A DNA stretch of 64,000 nt from Dickeya zeae NCPPB 2538 (GCF_000406165.1 NZ_CM001977.1:2054124-2118123); one strand, 5' to 3'; numbered from the stretch's first letter, positions 53,591 to 63,177 are shown. Notes: a model not told the origin generated them from the letters alone. Made by a program: numbers and translations.

Positions 53591-53866
53591 ATGAAACGTA
53601 GAAATGCTGAGAGAGTGGGCAACGCATTCATGGGATTGGGTCTGTTGCTTATGGTTGCCGGAATAGCGTATTCGATTGCTAATCAGCTGCCTGAATTAAA
53701 TCTGCCGGGGTCGCTCTATTATGTAGAGTTACTGGCTATTTTTGCTGGCGCTATTTTGTGGCTGACGGGTGCACGTATAAGTGGGCGTGAGAGTGTGACG
53801 GACCGTTACTGGTGGCTGAAGCATTTTGATAAACGCTGCTGCCGCAAACAGCACCGGAATCCATAA
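53591..53866 (+). CDS. ychH: Stress-induced small membrane protein YchH
   Basis: A two-span inner-membrane protein; the E. coli homologue is induced by stress. It has MGLGLLLMVAGIAYSIANQL (span 1), VELLAIFAGAILWLTGARI (span 2) and the tail VTDRYWWLKHFDKRCCRKQH, almost the E. coli tail. At 91 residues it is the same length. GGAGG lies about 7 bases upstream of the ATG. Divergent from pth as in E. coli. Confidence 0.92.
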   Translation: MKRRNAERVGNAFMGLGLLLMVAGIAYSIANQLPELNLPGSLYYVELLAIFAGAILWLTGARISGRESVTDRYWWLKHFDKRCCRKQHRNP

Positions 53867-53929
53867 GTCTGTGGCCGAAGCGATATAACAATATCGGCTG
53901 GTAAATGGTGGCGAAGGTATTGGCCTGTT

Positions 53930-54053
53930 TATACCCATCATATTCAAGTTGTAGGTGGATTGGTTTTCCTCTCAGGTCCCAGATGGTTTGGCCATGCTGA
54001 GAGTGAGTTACAAGAGTGAACCTTTTCCTGCAATTTGAGTTATTTTAAGCATA
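53930..54053. repeat. Likely dispersed intergenic element with degenerate inverted ends
   Basis: The left end TATACCCATCATATTCAAG... (53930-53955) and the right end CCTGCAATTTGAGTTATTTT... (54027-54053) are imperfect inverted repeats about 120 bases apart. ATACCCAT...TTCAAGTTG-type sequences are common short intergenic repeats in enterobacteria. The right end is degraded. There is no gene inside. Confidence 0.45.
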
Positions 54054-54070
54054 AAGAATACGATGAATTT

Positions 54071-54973
54071 TTAAATATTCATTATACGTGAGCACGTATC
54101 AATAAAAGCACGTAACTTAGGTTGATTTCTGCCGACTTTCGAAAAATAGAGAAAAAGACCATCATTACCTGGAGATCGATCAAGCAGTACGGGCTCCAGG
54201 CTTCCTGCCGCCAGTTCGCGTGAGGTGTGGAATGTAGAGGAATAAATGAGCCCAATCCCTTTAACAGCAAGACTACGCATAAGTTCGCCGTCATTAACAG
54301 TAATAGATCCTATCGGATCAATACGAACTGTTTCATTATTTTCAATAAATTCCCAACGATAAATATCGCCTTTTTCCGGGCGTCGGAATCGGATGCATTC
54401 ATGATGAGCAAGGTCGTTGGTAACTTTAGGTTTTCCATGGAGCCTAAAATAGGCAGGAGCCCCAAAAACAGCCCATTGAAAAGGCTTGGAAAGTCGTACC
54501 GCAATCATATCCTGCTCAATGTATGAGCCGATCAAAATACCTGCATCATAACCTTCAGAAATAAAATTATTATGGCGATTACTGACCGTGATATCCAGGT
54601 TTACATTTGGCCATTCCTGGCGAAATGCGGGTAATAATGGTTCAATAACATGCGGTAAGGCCAACCGCTCTACTATTAAGCGCAATGTTCCGGCCGGAGC
54701 ATTTGACGACTGAGCTGCGTCTTCGAGACTGACTGCAATTGCGCGCGCCGCAGGTTCTATCTTCAAGAGCAGATTCTGTCCGGCTTCTGTCAATGCCATT
54801 TTACGCGTAGTCCTATGGAAAAGTAGCATGCCAAGGCGATGCTCCAATTTCTGCAATGCCTGACTGACTGAACCCGGTGTTTTGCCAAGATCGATAGCCG
54901 CTTTCCGAATACTCAGCCTTTTCGAGATAGCCAGAAATTCTGGCAACCCATCAAAATCATTGATCTGACTCAT
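54071..54973 (-). CDS. LysR-family transcriptional regulator
   Basis: A 300-residue LysR regulator. The N-terminal winged HTH is in PEFLAISKRLSIRKAAIDLG, KTPGSVSQALQKLEHRLGML and LFHRTTRKMALTEAG; the effector domain follows (LRLIVERLALPHVIEPLLPA, NVNLDITVSNRHNNFISEGY). It belongs to the CrgA-like subgroup. It is divergent from the DJ-1-type gene across about 175 bases and probably controls it; the inducer is unknown. Confidence 0.9.
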   Translation of the reverse strand: MSQINDFDGLPEFLAISKRLSIRKAAIDLGKTPGSVSQALQKLEHRLGMLLFHRTTRKMALTEAGQNLLLKIEPAARAIAVSLEDAAQSSNAPAGTLRLIVERLALPHVIEPLLPAFRQEWPNVNLDITVSNRHNNFISEGYDAGILIGSYIEQDMIAVRLSKPFQWAVFGAPAYFRLHGKPKVTNDLAHHECIRFRRPEKGDIYRWEFIENNETVRIDPIGSITVNDGELMRSLAVKGIGLIYSSTFHTSRELAAGSLEPVLLDRSPGNDGLFLYFSKVGRNQPKLRAFIDTCSRIMNI

Positions 54974-55150
54974 CTCGAATCCTCTCGTATTATTTTATCC
55001 CGCCTGCGCATTTATATTTTGTAGCAATAACTTACCCTAACACAAGAACATTGATGCATTTTTTTAAACAATCTGTTCCGTTTTGGCTGTCTACCTCCGG
55101 TTTTTGAACTCAGATACAGTGGGATATACCAACAGCCCGGAGGAAATCAT

Positions 55151-55937
55151 ATGTCACTTGCAACATATTTCGTTCGTCTCATCATCGCCATTACTGTGTT
55201 CTCGACATCTGCTATTGCGGGGACTACCCAGGAAACGCAAAAAACAGGAAAAGATATTAATTGTCGTCTCCAGCTTGGATAAGAAAACAGAAAATCTCGT
55301 TGGGGGATTTTGGTTTCCAGAATTGACTCATCCAGTAAAGGTCTTTGATAAAGCTGGTTTTGACTTTGACATTGCAAGTCCCAAAGGTGGCCTGGCCCCT
55401 TTCGATGGCTTTGACCTGAAAGATCAGGCCAGCCTGGATTTTTGGACTAACCCTCAGCACCGAAACAAGCTGGGCCAAACGATTAAATTATCGGATATTG
55501 ATCCATCAAAATATTCTGCGATTCTGCTCGTCGGTGGTCATGGCCCGATGTGGGATTTTGTCAATAATACTGAACTTAGTAATATTGTGCGCACGATGTA
55601 CGAAAACAATGATGTCATTAGTGCTGTTTGTCACGGCCCGGCAGGGCTCATCAACGTGAAACTTAGCAGCGGTGAAAATTTAATCAAAGGTCGTCGTCTC
55701 ACAGGATTTACCGCAGCGGAGGAAGCTTCCCGGCACTATGACAAGATCGTACCATTTGAACTGCAGGGAGCGCTGAAGAAAGCCGGGGCAAAGTTTGAAG
55801 AAGCACCAATATTTGAGAACAACGTTGTTGTTGATGGGCGCTTAATCACCGGACAAAACCCAGCTTCTGCAGCGGGGCTTGGGGAAGCTGTGGTTAAAGC
55901 GTTACAAGCCAAGAGTCAGCACCAGGCTGCTCTATAA
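55151..55937 (+). pseudogene. DJ-1/PfpI-family protein with signal peptide, frameshifted at an A6 run
   Basis: The DJ-1/PfpI domain (ILLVGGHGPMWDF, then nucleophile Cys in ISAVCHGPAGLIN) is intact from about 55249 to the stop at 55937 and resembles Hsp31-like glyoxalase/chaperone relatives. The natural start, ATG 55151 with GGAGG 7 bases before it, encodes an export signal (MSLATYFVRLIIAITVFSTS then AIAGTTQETQK) in another frame that stops at 55279. Dropping one A from the A6 run at 55239-55244 joins the frames exactly as TQETQKQEKILIVVSS. The alternative open frame from 55083 has no export signal and is not credible as a start. Either a recent mutation, slippage expression or a sequencing error. 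Confidence 0.75.
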
Positions 55938-56008
55938 CCGTATATTAAAGAGTCTGTCGAACGGTTGAGTATTTCAGTAAAAATATGGAAATGTTCTTCG
56001 TTTCTAAT

Positions 56009-56044
56009 AAAAAACGCCACCGGATAATAATGCTCCGGTGGCGT
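56009..56044 (-). terminator. Terminator of prs
   Basis: On the minus strand an 11-bp stem, ACGCCACCGGA (56044-56034) with its complement at 56024-56014, followed by a T6 tract (56014-56009). It lies 24 bases after the prs stop. Confidence 0.88.
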
Positions 56045-56067
56045 CGCCTTTGTAGCCGAATTATCGA

Positions 56068-57015
56068 TTAATGCTCGAACATCGCAGAAATAGATTCTTC
56101 GTTGCTGATACGGCGGATAGCTTCTGCCAGCATGCCGGATAATGTCAGCGTGCGTACATTCGGCAGTGACTTAATATTTTCCGACAGCGGGATGGTATCG
56201 CAGACAATCACTTCATCAATGACAGAGTTCTTGATGTTCTCGTAAGCGTTGCCGGAGAAGATCGGGTGGGTTGCATAAGCGAAGACACGTTTGGCACCGC
56301 GCTCTTTCAGAGCCTCTGCCGCTTTGCACAACGTGCCGCCGGTATCGATCATGTCATCAACCAGTACGCAGTCACGACCCGCTACGTCACCGATGATATG
56401 CATCACCTGAGAAACGTTGGCACGAGGACGACGTTTATCGATGATCGCCATGTCGGTATCGTTCAACAGCTTCGCGATAGCACGGGCGCGAACCACACCG
56501 CCGATATCCGGAGAAACCACGATCGGGTTATCCAGGCTCTGTTGCAGCATGTCTTCGAGCAGAATCGGGCTACCGAACACGTTGTCTACCGGCACATCAA
56601 AGAAGCCCTGGATCTGCTCGGCATGGAGGTCCACCGTCAGGACACGGTCAACACCGACGCTGGAGAGAAAATCAGCCACAACTTTAGCCGTAATCGGCAC
56701 GCGGGCGGAACGCACACGGCGATCCTGACGGGCATAGCCGAAATAGGGGATGACAGCGGTAATACGTCCTGCGGAAGCGCGGCGCAGGGCATCAACCATA
56801 ACGACCAGTTCCATCAGGTTATCGTTGGTGGGAGCACAGGTCGACTGGATGATGAAAATATCACCACCGCGTACATTTTCGTTGATTTGTACGCTGACTT
56901 CGCCGTCGCTAAAACGACCAACAGCAGCGTCGCCCAGACTAGTGTACAAACGGTTGGCAATACGTTGTGCTAGTTCCGGCGTAGCGTTACCAGCAAAAAG
57001 CTTCATATCAGGCAC
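56068..57015 (-). CDS. prs: Ribose-phosphate pyrophosphokinase
   Basis: Makes PRPP from ribose-5-phosphate and ATP for nucleotide, His, Trp and NAD synthesis. The 315 residues equal E. coli Prs. Motifs: MKLFAGNATPELAQRIANRL, the flexible-loop region YFGYARQDRRVRSARVPITA, DLHAEQIQGFFDVPVDNVFG and the PRPP-binding loop CVLVDDMIDTGGTLCKAAEA. It is last in the lolB-ispE-prs group on the minus strand, with a 129-base leader after ispE. Confidence 0.97.
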   Translation of the reverse strand: MPDMKLFAGNATPELAQRIANRLYTSLGDAAVGRFSDGEVSVQINENVRGGDIFIIQSTCAPTNDNLMELVVMVDALRRASAGRITAVIPYFGYARQDRRVRSARVPITAKVVADFLSSVGVDRVLTVDLHAEQIQGFFDVPVDNVFGSPILLEDMLQQSLDNPIVVSPDIGGVVRARAIAKLLNDTDMAIIDKRRPRANVSQVMHIIGDVAGRDCVLVDDMIDTGGTLCKAAEALKERGAKRVFAYATHPIFSGNAYENIKNSVIDEVIVCDTIPLSENIKSLPNVRTLTLSGMLAEAIRRISNEESISAMFEH

Positions 57016-57144
57016 GAGAAGAACCTCAAGCTTGCGTCCAGAGAAATATTCCGCCTGCGGAAGGCCGTGTGTCGTACCGCAAGCAGGATATACATACGGG
57101 TGTATGGAAAAGATCGTTAGAGCACCACGGTCGGCGGTGGTGTT

Positions 57145-58017
57145 TTAGCAACCCTTAAATTGCCCGGAAAGCCGTTGTTGCAGTGGAGAAACGTTCATTC
57201 CACGGGCAACAAAACCCTGTAAACCTTCCGGGGCCCGGTCTAACACCTGACGAGCGGCGGACTCGGTGTCGAATTCGGCAAACACGCAAGCGCCGGTGCC
57301 AGTCAGGCGCGACGGTGCGTATTCTAACAGCCATAAAAGTCGCTCTTCAACCTCACGAAAACGTTTTCTTACGACGGCTTCACAATCGTTGCTGAAAGTT
57401 TGTGTCAGTAACTGTGACAAAGGGCGTACTGGCGTGTCTCGCGTCAGGTCTGGATCGCCAAAGATAAGCGGGGTAGGAATACTCACTCCGGGATGCACCA
57501 CCAGATACCATTTTTCCTCAGGCGAGGCAGGGGTTAGCTGTTCTCCCACGCCTTCAGCGAATGCGGCGTGCCCGTGCACAAATACTGGTACGTCTGCCCC
57601 TAACTTCAGGCCCAGCGCGGCCAGCGTGTCCACAGGAACCTGACTGTGCCACAACTGATTGAGCGCCACCAGCACGGTAGCGGCGTTAGAGGAGCCACCA
57701 CCCAGACCGCCCCCCATCGGCAGACGTTTATCGATACTGATATCAGCGCCGGCAAACGGTAATCCGGCCTGTTTGCACCACGCCTGCAACAAACGGGCGG
57801 CGCGAACCACCAGATTCTGTTCATCGGGAACGCCGGGCAGCGGCGTCAGCAGCACGATGCGTTGATCCTGACGTGGGGTAATGGTCAGCGTGTCGCCGTA
57901 ATCCAGAAACTGAAACAGCGTTTGCAGATTATGATACCCATCCGGTCGACGACCGGTGATGTACAAAAACAGATTCAGCTTGGCCGGGGAAGGCCAGTGG
58001 TTGCTTGCAGTCGCCAT
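57145..58017 (-). CDS. ispE: 4-diphosphocytidyl-2-C-methyl-D-erythritol kinase
   Basis: A GHMP kinase that phosphorylates CDP-ME in the methylerythritol pathway for isoprenoids. The 290-residue product has WPSPAKLNLFLYITGRRPDG (with the catalytic-site Lys), the ATP loop LPMGGGLGGGSSNAATVLVA and VFVHGHAAFAEGVGE. It lies three bases after lolB and upstream of prs, as in E. coli. Confidence 0.96.
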   Translation of the reverse strand: MATASNHWPSPAKLNLFLYITGRRPDGYHNLQTLFQFLDYGDTLTITPRQDQRIVLLTPLPGVPDEQNLVVRAARLLQAWCKQAGLPFAGADISIDKRLPMGGGLGGGSSNAATVLVALNQLWHSQVPVDTLAALGLKLGADVPVFVHGHAAFAEGVGEQLTPASPEEKWYLVVHPGVSIPTPLIFGDPDLTRDTPVRPLSQLLTQTFSNDCEAVVRKRFREVEERLLWLLEYAPSRLTGTGACVFAEFDTESAARQVLDRAPEGLQGFVARGMNVSPLQQRLSGQFKGC

Positions 58018-58020
58018 GAT

Positions 58021-58641
58021 CTATTGCGTCGTCCAGTTGTCCATTTTCAGTTTGATGCGCTGCTCGCCCTGAGTCAGTTCCAGATTCTGCGGCAATGGCA
58101 ACGGGCCGTTGATATAGGACAGGTAGGAGACATTCCAGTGCTGATCACCTTGCTGATAGTTGACGCTGCGCAGCAGGGCATGTTCGTCCAGTGTGAAATC
58201 CTGTGCGTCGCCCGGCAGGCCAAGCATCCACTGGCGTAAGTTGTCGAGCGGAATCGCCATGCCAGTTAACTGTTGGACCATGTACTGTGCGTCTTTACCC
58301 ATGTAACGTTTGCCCTGATTGTCGGTTATCTGTACCAGGTCCGGGCTTGCCTGAAGCTCCAGTTCCGTGCCGCCGAGCGGGTTGGTGAGTAATAGGCGGT
58401 AGCGCTGTGGGGAGGGCTGTTGCCAGAAAAAACGGGCATACAGTTTTTTCCTATCAGAAATATAGGCAAACGATCCGCGTGTTTGATAATGGGTCAAATT
58501 TTGTACTTTCTGCTCGTGTTCACGCCACTCGGGAGAGGTGGTTTTTTTACCCGGTAGGGAGGGCTGAGTCAGGGTACAGGCTGTCAGTAACACACTCGCC
58601 AAAGGCAGTAACCGTAAGGCTTGGGTGGGTTTATTGGGCAT
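58021..58641 (-). CDS. lolB: Outer-membrane lipoprotein receptor LolB
   Basis: Accepts lipoproteins from LolA and inserts them in the outer membrane. It has a signal peptide with lipobox LLTAC (Cys 22), then NLTHYQTRGSFAYISDRKKL and ARFFWQQPSPQRYRLLLTNP. The 206 residues match E. coli (207). It is divergent from hemA and the first gene of lolB-ispE-prs, the conserved order. Confidence 0.95.
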   Translation of the reverse strand: MPNKPTQALRLLPLASVLLTACTLTQPSLPGKKTTSPEWREHEQKVQNLTHYQTRGSFAYISDRKKLYARFFWQQPSPQRYRLLLTNPLGGTELELQASPDLVQITDNQGKRYMGKDAQYMVQQLTGMAIPLDNLRQWMLGLPGDAQDFTLDEHALLRSVNYQQGDQHWNVSYLSYINGPLPLPQNLELTQGEQRIKLKMDNWTTQ

Positions 58642-58851
58642 GTCGAAGAGGTCCTGTTACAAGCATCATAGGTTCACAACAAGGCGTCACGCTAGCGGGG
58701 TTGACTGGCAGCGTCAATCCTTGTGATGTTACCTGGTAAGACGTTGATGATGTGAGTCTAGTCAATCGGGGTTACTTTTCTTGCCCGCAGGCTTCAAGTA
58801 GAATGCCCCTCAGATGAAACCCATACTAACACCGGGATTACTCTGTAGACC

Positions 58852-60108
58852 ATGACCCTGCTTGCGCTTGGTATCAATCATAAAACAGCACCCGTCTCTC
58901 TTCGCGAGCGCGTTGCGTTCTCGCCGGACAGACAGGGGCAGGCGCTGCACAGTCTGTTACAACAGCCGTTGGTTCAGGGCGGTGTATTGTTGTCTACTTG
59001 TAACCGCACTGAGCTGTATCTCAGTGTGGAAGAGCAGGATAACCGGCACGAACAGTTAATCGCCTGGCTGTGTGATTATCACCAGCTTAACCCTGATGAC
59101 ATCCGCAAAAATCTCTACTGGCATGAAGGCAACGCTGCCGTCAGCCATCTGATGCGTGTCGCCAGTGGGCTGGATTCTCTGGTGTTGGGTGAACCCCAGA
59201 TTTTGGGGCAGGTCAAAAAAGCGTTTGCGGATTCTCAGCGCGAGCGTTCGCTGTCAGGCGATCTGGAGCGCATGTTCCAGAAATCATTCACCGTCGCCAA
59301 ACGGGTTCGAACCGAAACGGATATCGGTGCCAGTGCGGTATCGGTCGCGTTTGCCGCCTGTACACTGGCGCGGCAGATTTTTGAATCGCTGGCGGATGTC
59401 AATGTGCTGTTGGTCGGCGCAGGCGAAACCATCGAACTGGTATCCCGTCATCTGCGTGAGCACCGAGTGAAGCGGATGGTGATTGCCAACCGTACGCGTG
59501 AGCGCGCTCAGGCACTGGCCGAAGAGGTGGGTGCTGAGGTCATTACGCTGGCGGAGCTGGACGCGCATTTACCGCAGGCGGATATCGTCATCAGCTCTAC
59601 CGCCAGTACATTACCCATCATCGGTAAAGGGATGATGGAGCGCACGATGAAAGCGCGCCGCAACCAACCGATGCTGATGGTGGATATCGCGGTGCCGCGT
59701 GACATCGAGCCGGAAGTCGGGCGGTTGCCGAATATTTACCTATATAGCGTGGATGACCTGCAGGCGATCATTCAGCATAATCTGGCGCAGCGCAAAGCGG
59801 CGGCAATTCAGGCTGAATCCATCGTGCAGCAGGAGTGTTCGGAGTTTATGGCGTGGCTGCGTGCGCAGTCAGCAGTAGATACTATCCGGGATTATCGCTC
59901 TCAGGCGGATAGCCTGCGTGAAGAGATGACAACCAAAGCGTTGGCGGCAATACAGAATGGTGGTGATGTTGAGGCCATAGTGCAGGAACTGACGCACCGT
60001 CTGACCAACCGCCTGATCCATGCGCCCACCCGTTCGTTACAGCAGGCCGCCCGTGATGGCGATGTTGAGCGTTTGCAGATTTTGCGTGACAGCCTCGGCC
60101 TGAACTAG
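58852..60108 (+). CDS. hemA: Glutamyl-tRNA reductase
   Basis: The first committed step of tetrapyrrole synthesis: reduces glutamyl-tRNA to glutamate-1-semialdehyde. The 418 residues (E. coli 418) contain LLALGINHKTAPVSLRERVA, the catalytic Cys in GVLLSTCNRTELYLSVEE, VASGLDSLVLGEPQILGQVK and the NADPH-binding VLLVGAGETIELVSRHLREH. N-terminal residues just after Met (TLLA) are those that target the E. coli enzyme for haem-regulated turnover. It heads hemA-prfA-prmC. Confidence 0.97.
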   Translation: MTLLALGINHKTAPVSLRERVAFSPDRQGQALHSLLQQPLVQGGVLLSTCNRTELYLSVEEQDNRHEQLIAWLCDYHQLNPDDIRKNLYWHEGNAAVSHLMRVASGLDSLVLGEPQILGQVKKAFADSQRERSLSGDLERMFQKSFTVAKRVRTETDIGASAVSVAFAACTLARQIFESLADVNVLLVGAGETIELVSRHLREHRVKRMVIANRTRERAQALAEEVGAEVITLAELDAHLPQADIVISSTASTLPIIGKGMMERTMKARRNQPMLMVDIAVPRDIEPEVGRLPNIYLYSVDDLQAIIQHNLAQRKAAAIQAESIVQQECSEFMAWLRAQSAVDTIRDYRSQADSLREEMTTKALAAIQNGGDVEAIVQELTHRLTNRLIHAPTRSLQQAARDGDVERLQILRDSLGLN

Positions 60109-60154
60109 CATTCTTCTCCCCCCAAATGATTCAACACAGGATTGAACTGCCCGC

Positions 60155-61240
60155 ATGAAGTCTTCTATTGTTGCCAAACTGGAAGCGTTACAAGAGCGCC
60201 ATGAAGAGGTGCAGGCGCTGCTGGGAGAACCCAGCGTGATTGCCGATATGGACCGTTTCCGGGCATTGTCCCGCGAGTACGCGCAACTTACCGACATTAC
60301 CCGTTGCTTTGAGCGCTGGCAGCAGACGCAAGATGATATCGAGACGGCCGAATTAATGCTGGACGATCCTGAAATGCGTGATTTGGCGCAGGACGAACTG
60401 CAGGCGGCTAAAGTAGCCAGTGAAGATCTGGAACAACAACTGCAAGTGCTGCTGTTGCCAAAAGACCCTGATGATGAACGTGGCTGCTTTCTGGAAATCC
60501 GCGCCGGTACGGGCGGTGATGAGGCCGCGTTATTCGCCGGTGACCTGTTTCGTATGTACAGCCGTTACGCTGAGTCCCGCCGCTGGAAGGTCGAAATCAT
60601 GAGCGCGAGCGACGGCGAGCACGGAGGCTACAAAGAAGTGATTGCCAAGGTTGTTGGCGATGGTGCCTATGGGCAATTGAAATTCGAATCCGGTGGTCAC
60701 CGTGTTCAGCGCGTGCCAGCCACCGAATCTCAGGGGCGTATTCATACGTCCGCCTGCACGGTGGCCGTGATGCCGGAAGTGCCGGAAGCCGAGTTACCTG
60801 ACATCAATCCTTCTGATTTGAGAATCGATACGTTCCGTTCCTCCGGTGCGGGCGGGCAGCACGTCAACACCACGGACTCCGCTATCCGTATTACCCACCT
60901 GCCGACCGGCATTGTGGTGGAGTGCCAGGATGAGCGTTCGCAGCACAAGAATAAAGCCAAGGCGTTGTCGGTGTTGGCTGCCCGAATTCGCGCAGCGGAA
61001 ATGCACAAGCGCCAACAGGAAGAAGCCTCTACCCGGCGCAACTTGTTAGGGAGTGGTGACCGCTCTGACCGCATTCGAACGTACAATTTCCCACAAGGGC
61101 GAGTGACGGACCATCGTATTAACCTGACGCTCTATCGCTTGGATGAAGCGATGGAAGGCAAGCTGGATATGTTGATTCAGCCTATCGTGCAGGAATATCA
61201 GGCTGACCAACTGGCAGCGCTGGCTGAGCAGGATCAATGA
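60155..61240 (+). CDS. prfA: Peptide chain release factor 1
   Basis: Recognises UAA and UAG stop codons. It has the anticodon-like PAT motif in RVPATESQGRIHTSA and the catalytic GGQ in RSSGAGGQHVNTTDSAIRIT, whose Gln is methylated by PrmC. The 361 residues are E. coli length (360). The stop overlaps the prmC start (ATGA). Confidence 0.97.
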   Translation: MKSSIVAKLEALQERHEEVQALLGEPSVIADMDRFRALSREYAQLTDITRCFERWQQTQDDIETAELMLDDPEMRDLAQDELQAAKVASEDLEQQLQVLLLPKDPDDERGCFLEIRAGTGGDEAALFAGDLFRMYSRYAESRRWKVEIMSASDGEHGGYKEVIAKVVGDGAYGQLKFESGGHRVQRVPATESQGRIHTSACTVAVMPEVPEAELPDINPSDLRIDTFRSSGAGGQHVNTTDSAIRITHLPTGIVVECQDERSQHKNKAKALSVLAARIRAAEMHKRQQEEASTRRNLLGSGDRSDRIRTYNFPQGRVTDHRINLTLYRLDEAMEGKLDMLIQPIVQEYQADQLAALAEQDQ

Positions 61241-62088
61241 ATTATCAGCGCTGGTTGAAACAGGCGACGGCCCGGCTTCAGGCAAGCGAGAGTTCTAAGC
61301 GGGATGCCGAAATCTTGCTGGAGCATGTGACCGGCAAACGCCGCACGTTTCTGCTGGCGTTTGGTGAGACCGAACTGACTGGCGACGAAGCGCTAACGCT
61401 CGAGTCCCTGCTGGCACGGCGTGTAACCGGCGAGCCGATTGCTTATTTGGTCGGGTATAGGGAATTCTGGTCGTTACCGTTGGCAGTATCGTCAGCGACG
61501 TTGATCCCACGGCCGGATACTGAATGTCTGGTCGAGCAGGCGCTGGCCGTATTGCCCGACGGTGCGTCATCGGTGCTGGACCTGGGGACCGGTACCGGGG
61601 CGATAGCGTTGGCTATTGCCCATGAGCGGCCTGACTGTCAGGTTGTGGGTATTGATCGTCAACCGGATGCGGTCGCGCTGGCAAGCCAGAATGCCCGCCG
61701 ACTGGGGATCCATAATGCCCGATTTTTGCCGGGCGATTGGTTTTCGCCGTTGGGCGAAGAGCGATTTGCCGTCATCGTCAGCAACCCACCGTACATTGAT
61801 GAGCATGATCTGCACCTGTTGCGTGGCGATGTGCGTTTTGAACCCGCCAGTGCATTGGTATCGGGTGCGCAAGGATTAGCGGATTTACAGCACATTATCC
61901 GACAGGCTGGTGATTTCCTGCTGGATGGCGGCTGGTTACTGCTCGAGCATGGCTGGCAGCAGGGCGAGTCGGTTCGGAAACTGTTGTCGCAACAGGGGTT
62001 CGTCCAGGTGAAAACACACCGTGATTATGGTGATAATGAGCGGGTGACGTTGGGGCGATGGTCAGCCGGTTCGCCTGACAAGCGCTAA
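61237..62088 (+). CDS. prmC: Release factor glutamine methyltransferase
   Basis: Methylates the GGQ glutamine of RF1 and RF2 with S-adenosylmethionine. The 283-residue product has a helical N-domain, the SAM-binding VLDLGTGTGAIALAIAHERP and the catalytic NPPY in FAVIVSNPPYIDEHDL. It is translationally coupled to prfA by a four-base overlap. Confidence 0.96.
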   Translation: MNYQRWLKQATARLQASESSKRDAEILLEHVTGKRRTFLLAFGETELTGDEALTLESLLARRVTGEPIAYLVGYREFWSLPLAVSSATLIPRPDTECLVEQALAVLPDGASSVLDLGTGTGAIALAIAHERPDCQVVGIDRQPDAVALASQNARRLGIHNARFLPGDWFSPLGEERFAVIVSNPPYIDEHDLHLLRGDVRFEPASALVSGAQGLADLQHIIRQAGDFLLDGGWLLLEHGWQQGESVRKLLSQQGFVQVKTHRDYGDNERVTLGRWSAGSPDKR

Positions 62089-62311
62089 ACCTGTTGGGGC
62101 CTCTGGTGGCACAACTTGAACAGGATCACATTGGTAATGATTAGCAGTCATTATCGCTTGAGGTTCCAGACAGAGCTGCTGACGAACACGCGATTTGGCA
62201 TTATTATCGGATTCGCTGGCGCGACCGGACTCGCGGGGCGCGCGGGCAGCGGTTATGAAGTTCGCTTTTCAGGCGTGCAGCTGACGTTATCTTTGCTTTG
62301 ATGGAATAACT

Positions 62312-63121
62312 ATGAGTTCTATTGCTGATTTTGAATTTAACCAGTCATCCTTAAGCGAAGGTGTGATCCTGGTTTCCCAGTCGATACGCCGCGATTTTTC
62401 CGCGCAGGAAGTGAAGCAAACTCTGCAACAGCTTGTTGATGAAGCGCGAGCGACCATCTCCGCCGACTTGGATCAGGATCAACAACTGGAGCAGTTGATT
62501 GAGCTCTTTTTCCATACCTGGGGTTTTGGCGGTGCCAGCGGTGTGTACCATTTGTCTGACGTGCTGTGGCTGGATAAAGTGCTGGCCACCCGACAAGGGA
62601 TGCCGGTGTCGCTCGGGATTATCTTCCTGCATATCGCTCATCAGTTGGACTTGCCACTGATGCCCGTGATTTTCCCCACTCAACTGATTTTACGTGCGGA
62701 TTGGCTCGATGATGAAATGTGGCTGATTAATCCGCTAAATGGCGACACGCTGAGCGAGCATGTGCTTGAGGTCTGGCTGAAAGGCAATATCGGCCTCTCT
62801 GCCAGACTGCTGGATAGCGATCTGGATGAAGCGGAAAACGTGATGATTGTCCGCAAGCTGTTAGATACGCTCAAAGTCGCACTAATGGAAGAAAAGCAGA
62901 TGGAGCTGGCGCTGCGTGCCAGTGAGGCTGTGCTGCAGTTTGACCCTGAAGACCCGTATGAAATTCGTGACCGTGGTTTGATTTATGCACAGTTAGACTG
63001 CGATCATATCGCGTTGTCAGATCTGAGTTACTTTGTAGAGCAGTGCCCGGAAGACCCGGTCAGCGACATGATCAAAAAACAGATTCACTCCATTGAACAT
63101 AAGCAGATTGTGCTGCATTAG
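62312..63121 (+). CDS. sirB1: SirB1-family protein (transglutaminase-like/TPR)
   Basis: A conserved enterobacterial protein with an N-terminal transglutaminase-like domain (FFHTWGFGGASGVYHLSDVL, PVSLGIIFLHIAHQLDLPLM) and a C-terminal TPR-like region (LALRASEAVLQFDPEDPYEI, RDRGLIYAQLDCDHIALSDL). At 269 residues it matches the E. coli homologue. Function is not established. It lies between prmC and kdsA as in E. coli, but sirB2, which normally precedes it, is missing: only 223 bases separate it from prmC, without a credible gene. Confidence 0.92.
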   Translation: MSSIADFEFNQSSLSEGVILVSQSIRRDFSAQEVKQTLQQLVDEARATISADLDQDQQLEQLIELFFHTWGFGGASGVYHLSDVLWLDKVLATRQGMPVSLGIIFLHIAHQLDLPLMPVIFPTQLILRADWLDDEMWLINPLNGDTLSEHVLEVWLKGNIGLSARLLDSDLDEAENVMIVRKLLDTLKVALMEEKQMELALRASEAVLQFDPEDPYEIRDRGLIYAQLDCDHIALSDLSYFVEQCPEDPVSDMIKKQIHSIEHKQIVLH

Positions 63122-63177
63122 TTCGGGGCATAACCGGAAATCCGAATATCTGATTTATCCGACAATAAGGTAAGTTT

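Noticed and set aside
55083..55248. N-terminal extension of the DJ-1 protein from 55083
   Set aside because: The competing frame from 55151 has a strong ribosome site and a proper signal peptide; the extension has neither.
62116..62301. 61-codon frame between prmC and sirB1
   Set aside because: No SirB2 likeness and no ribosome site.
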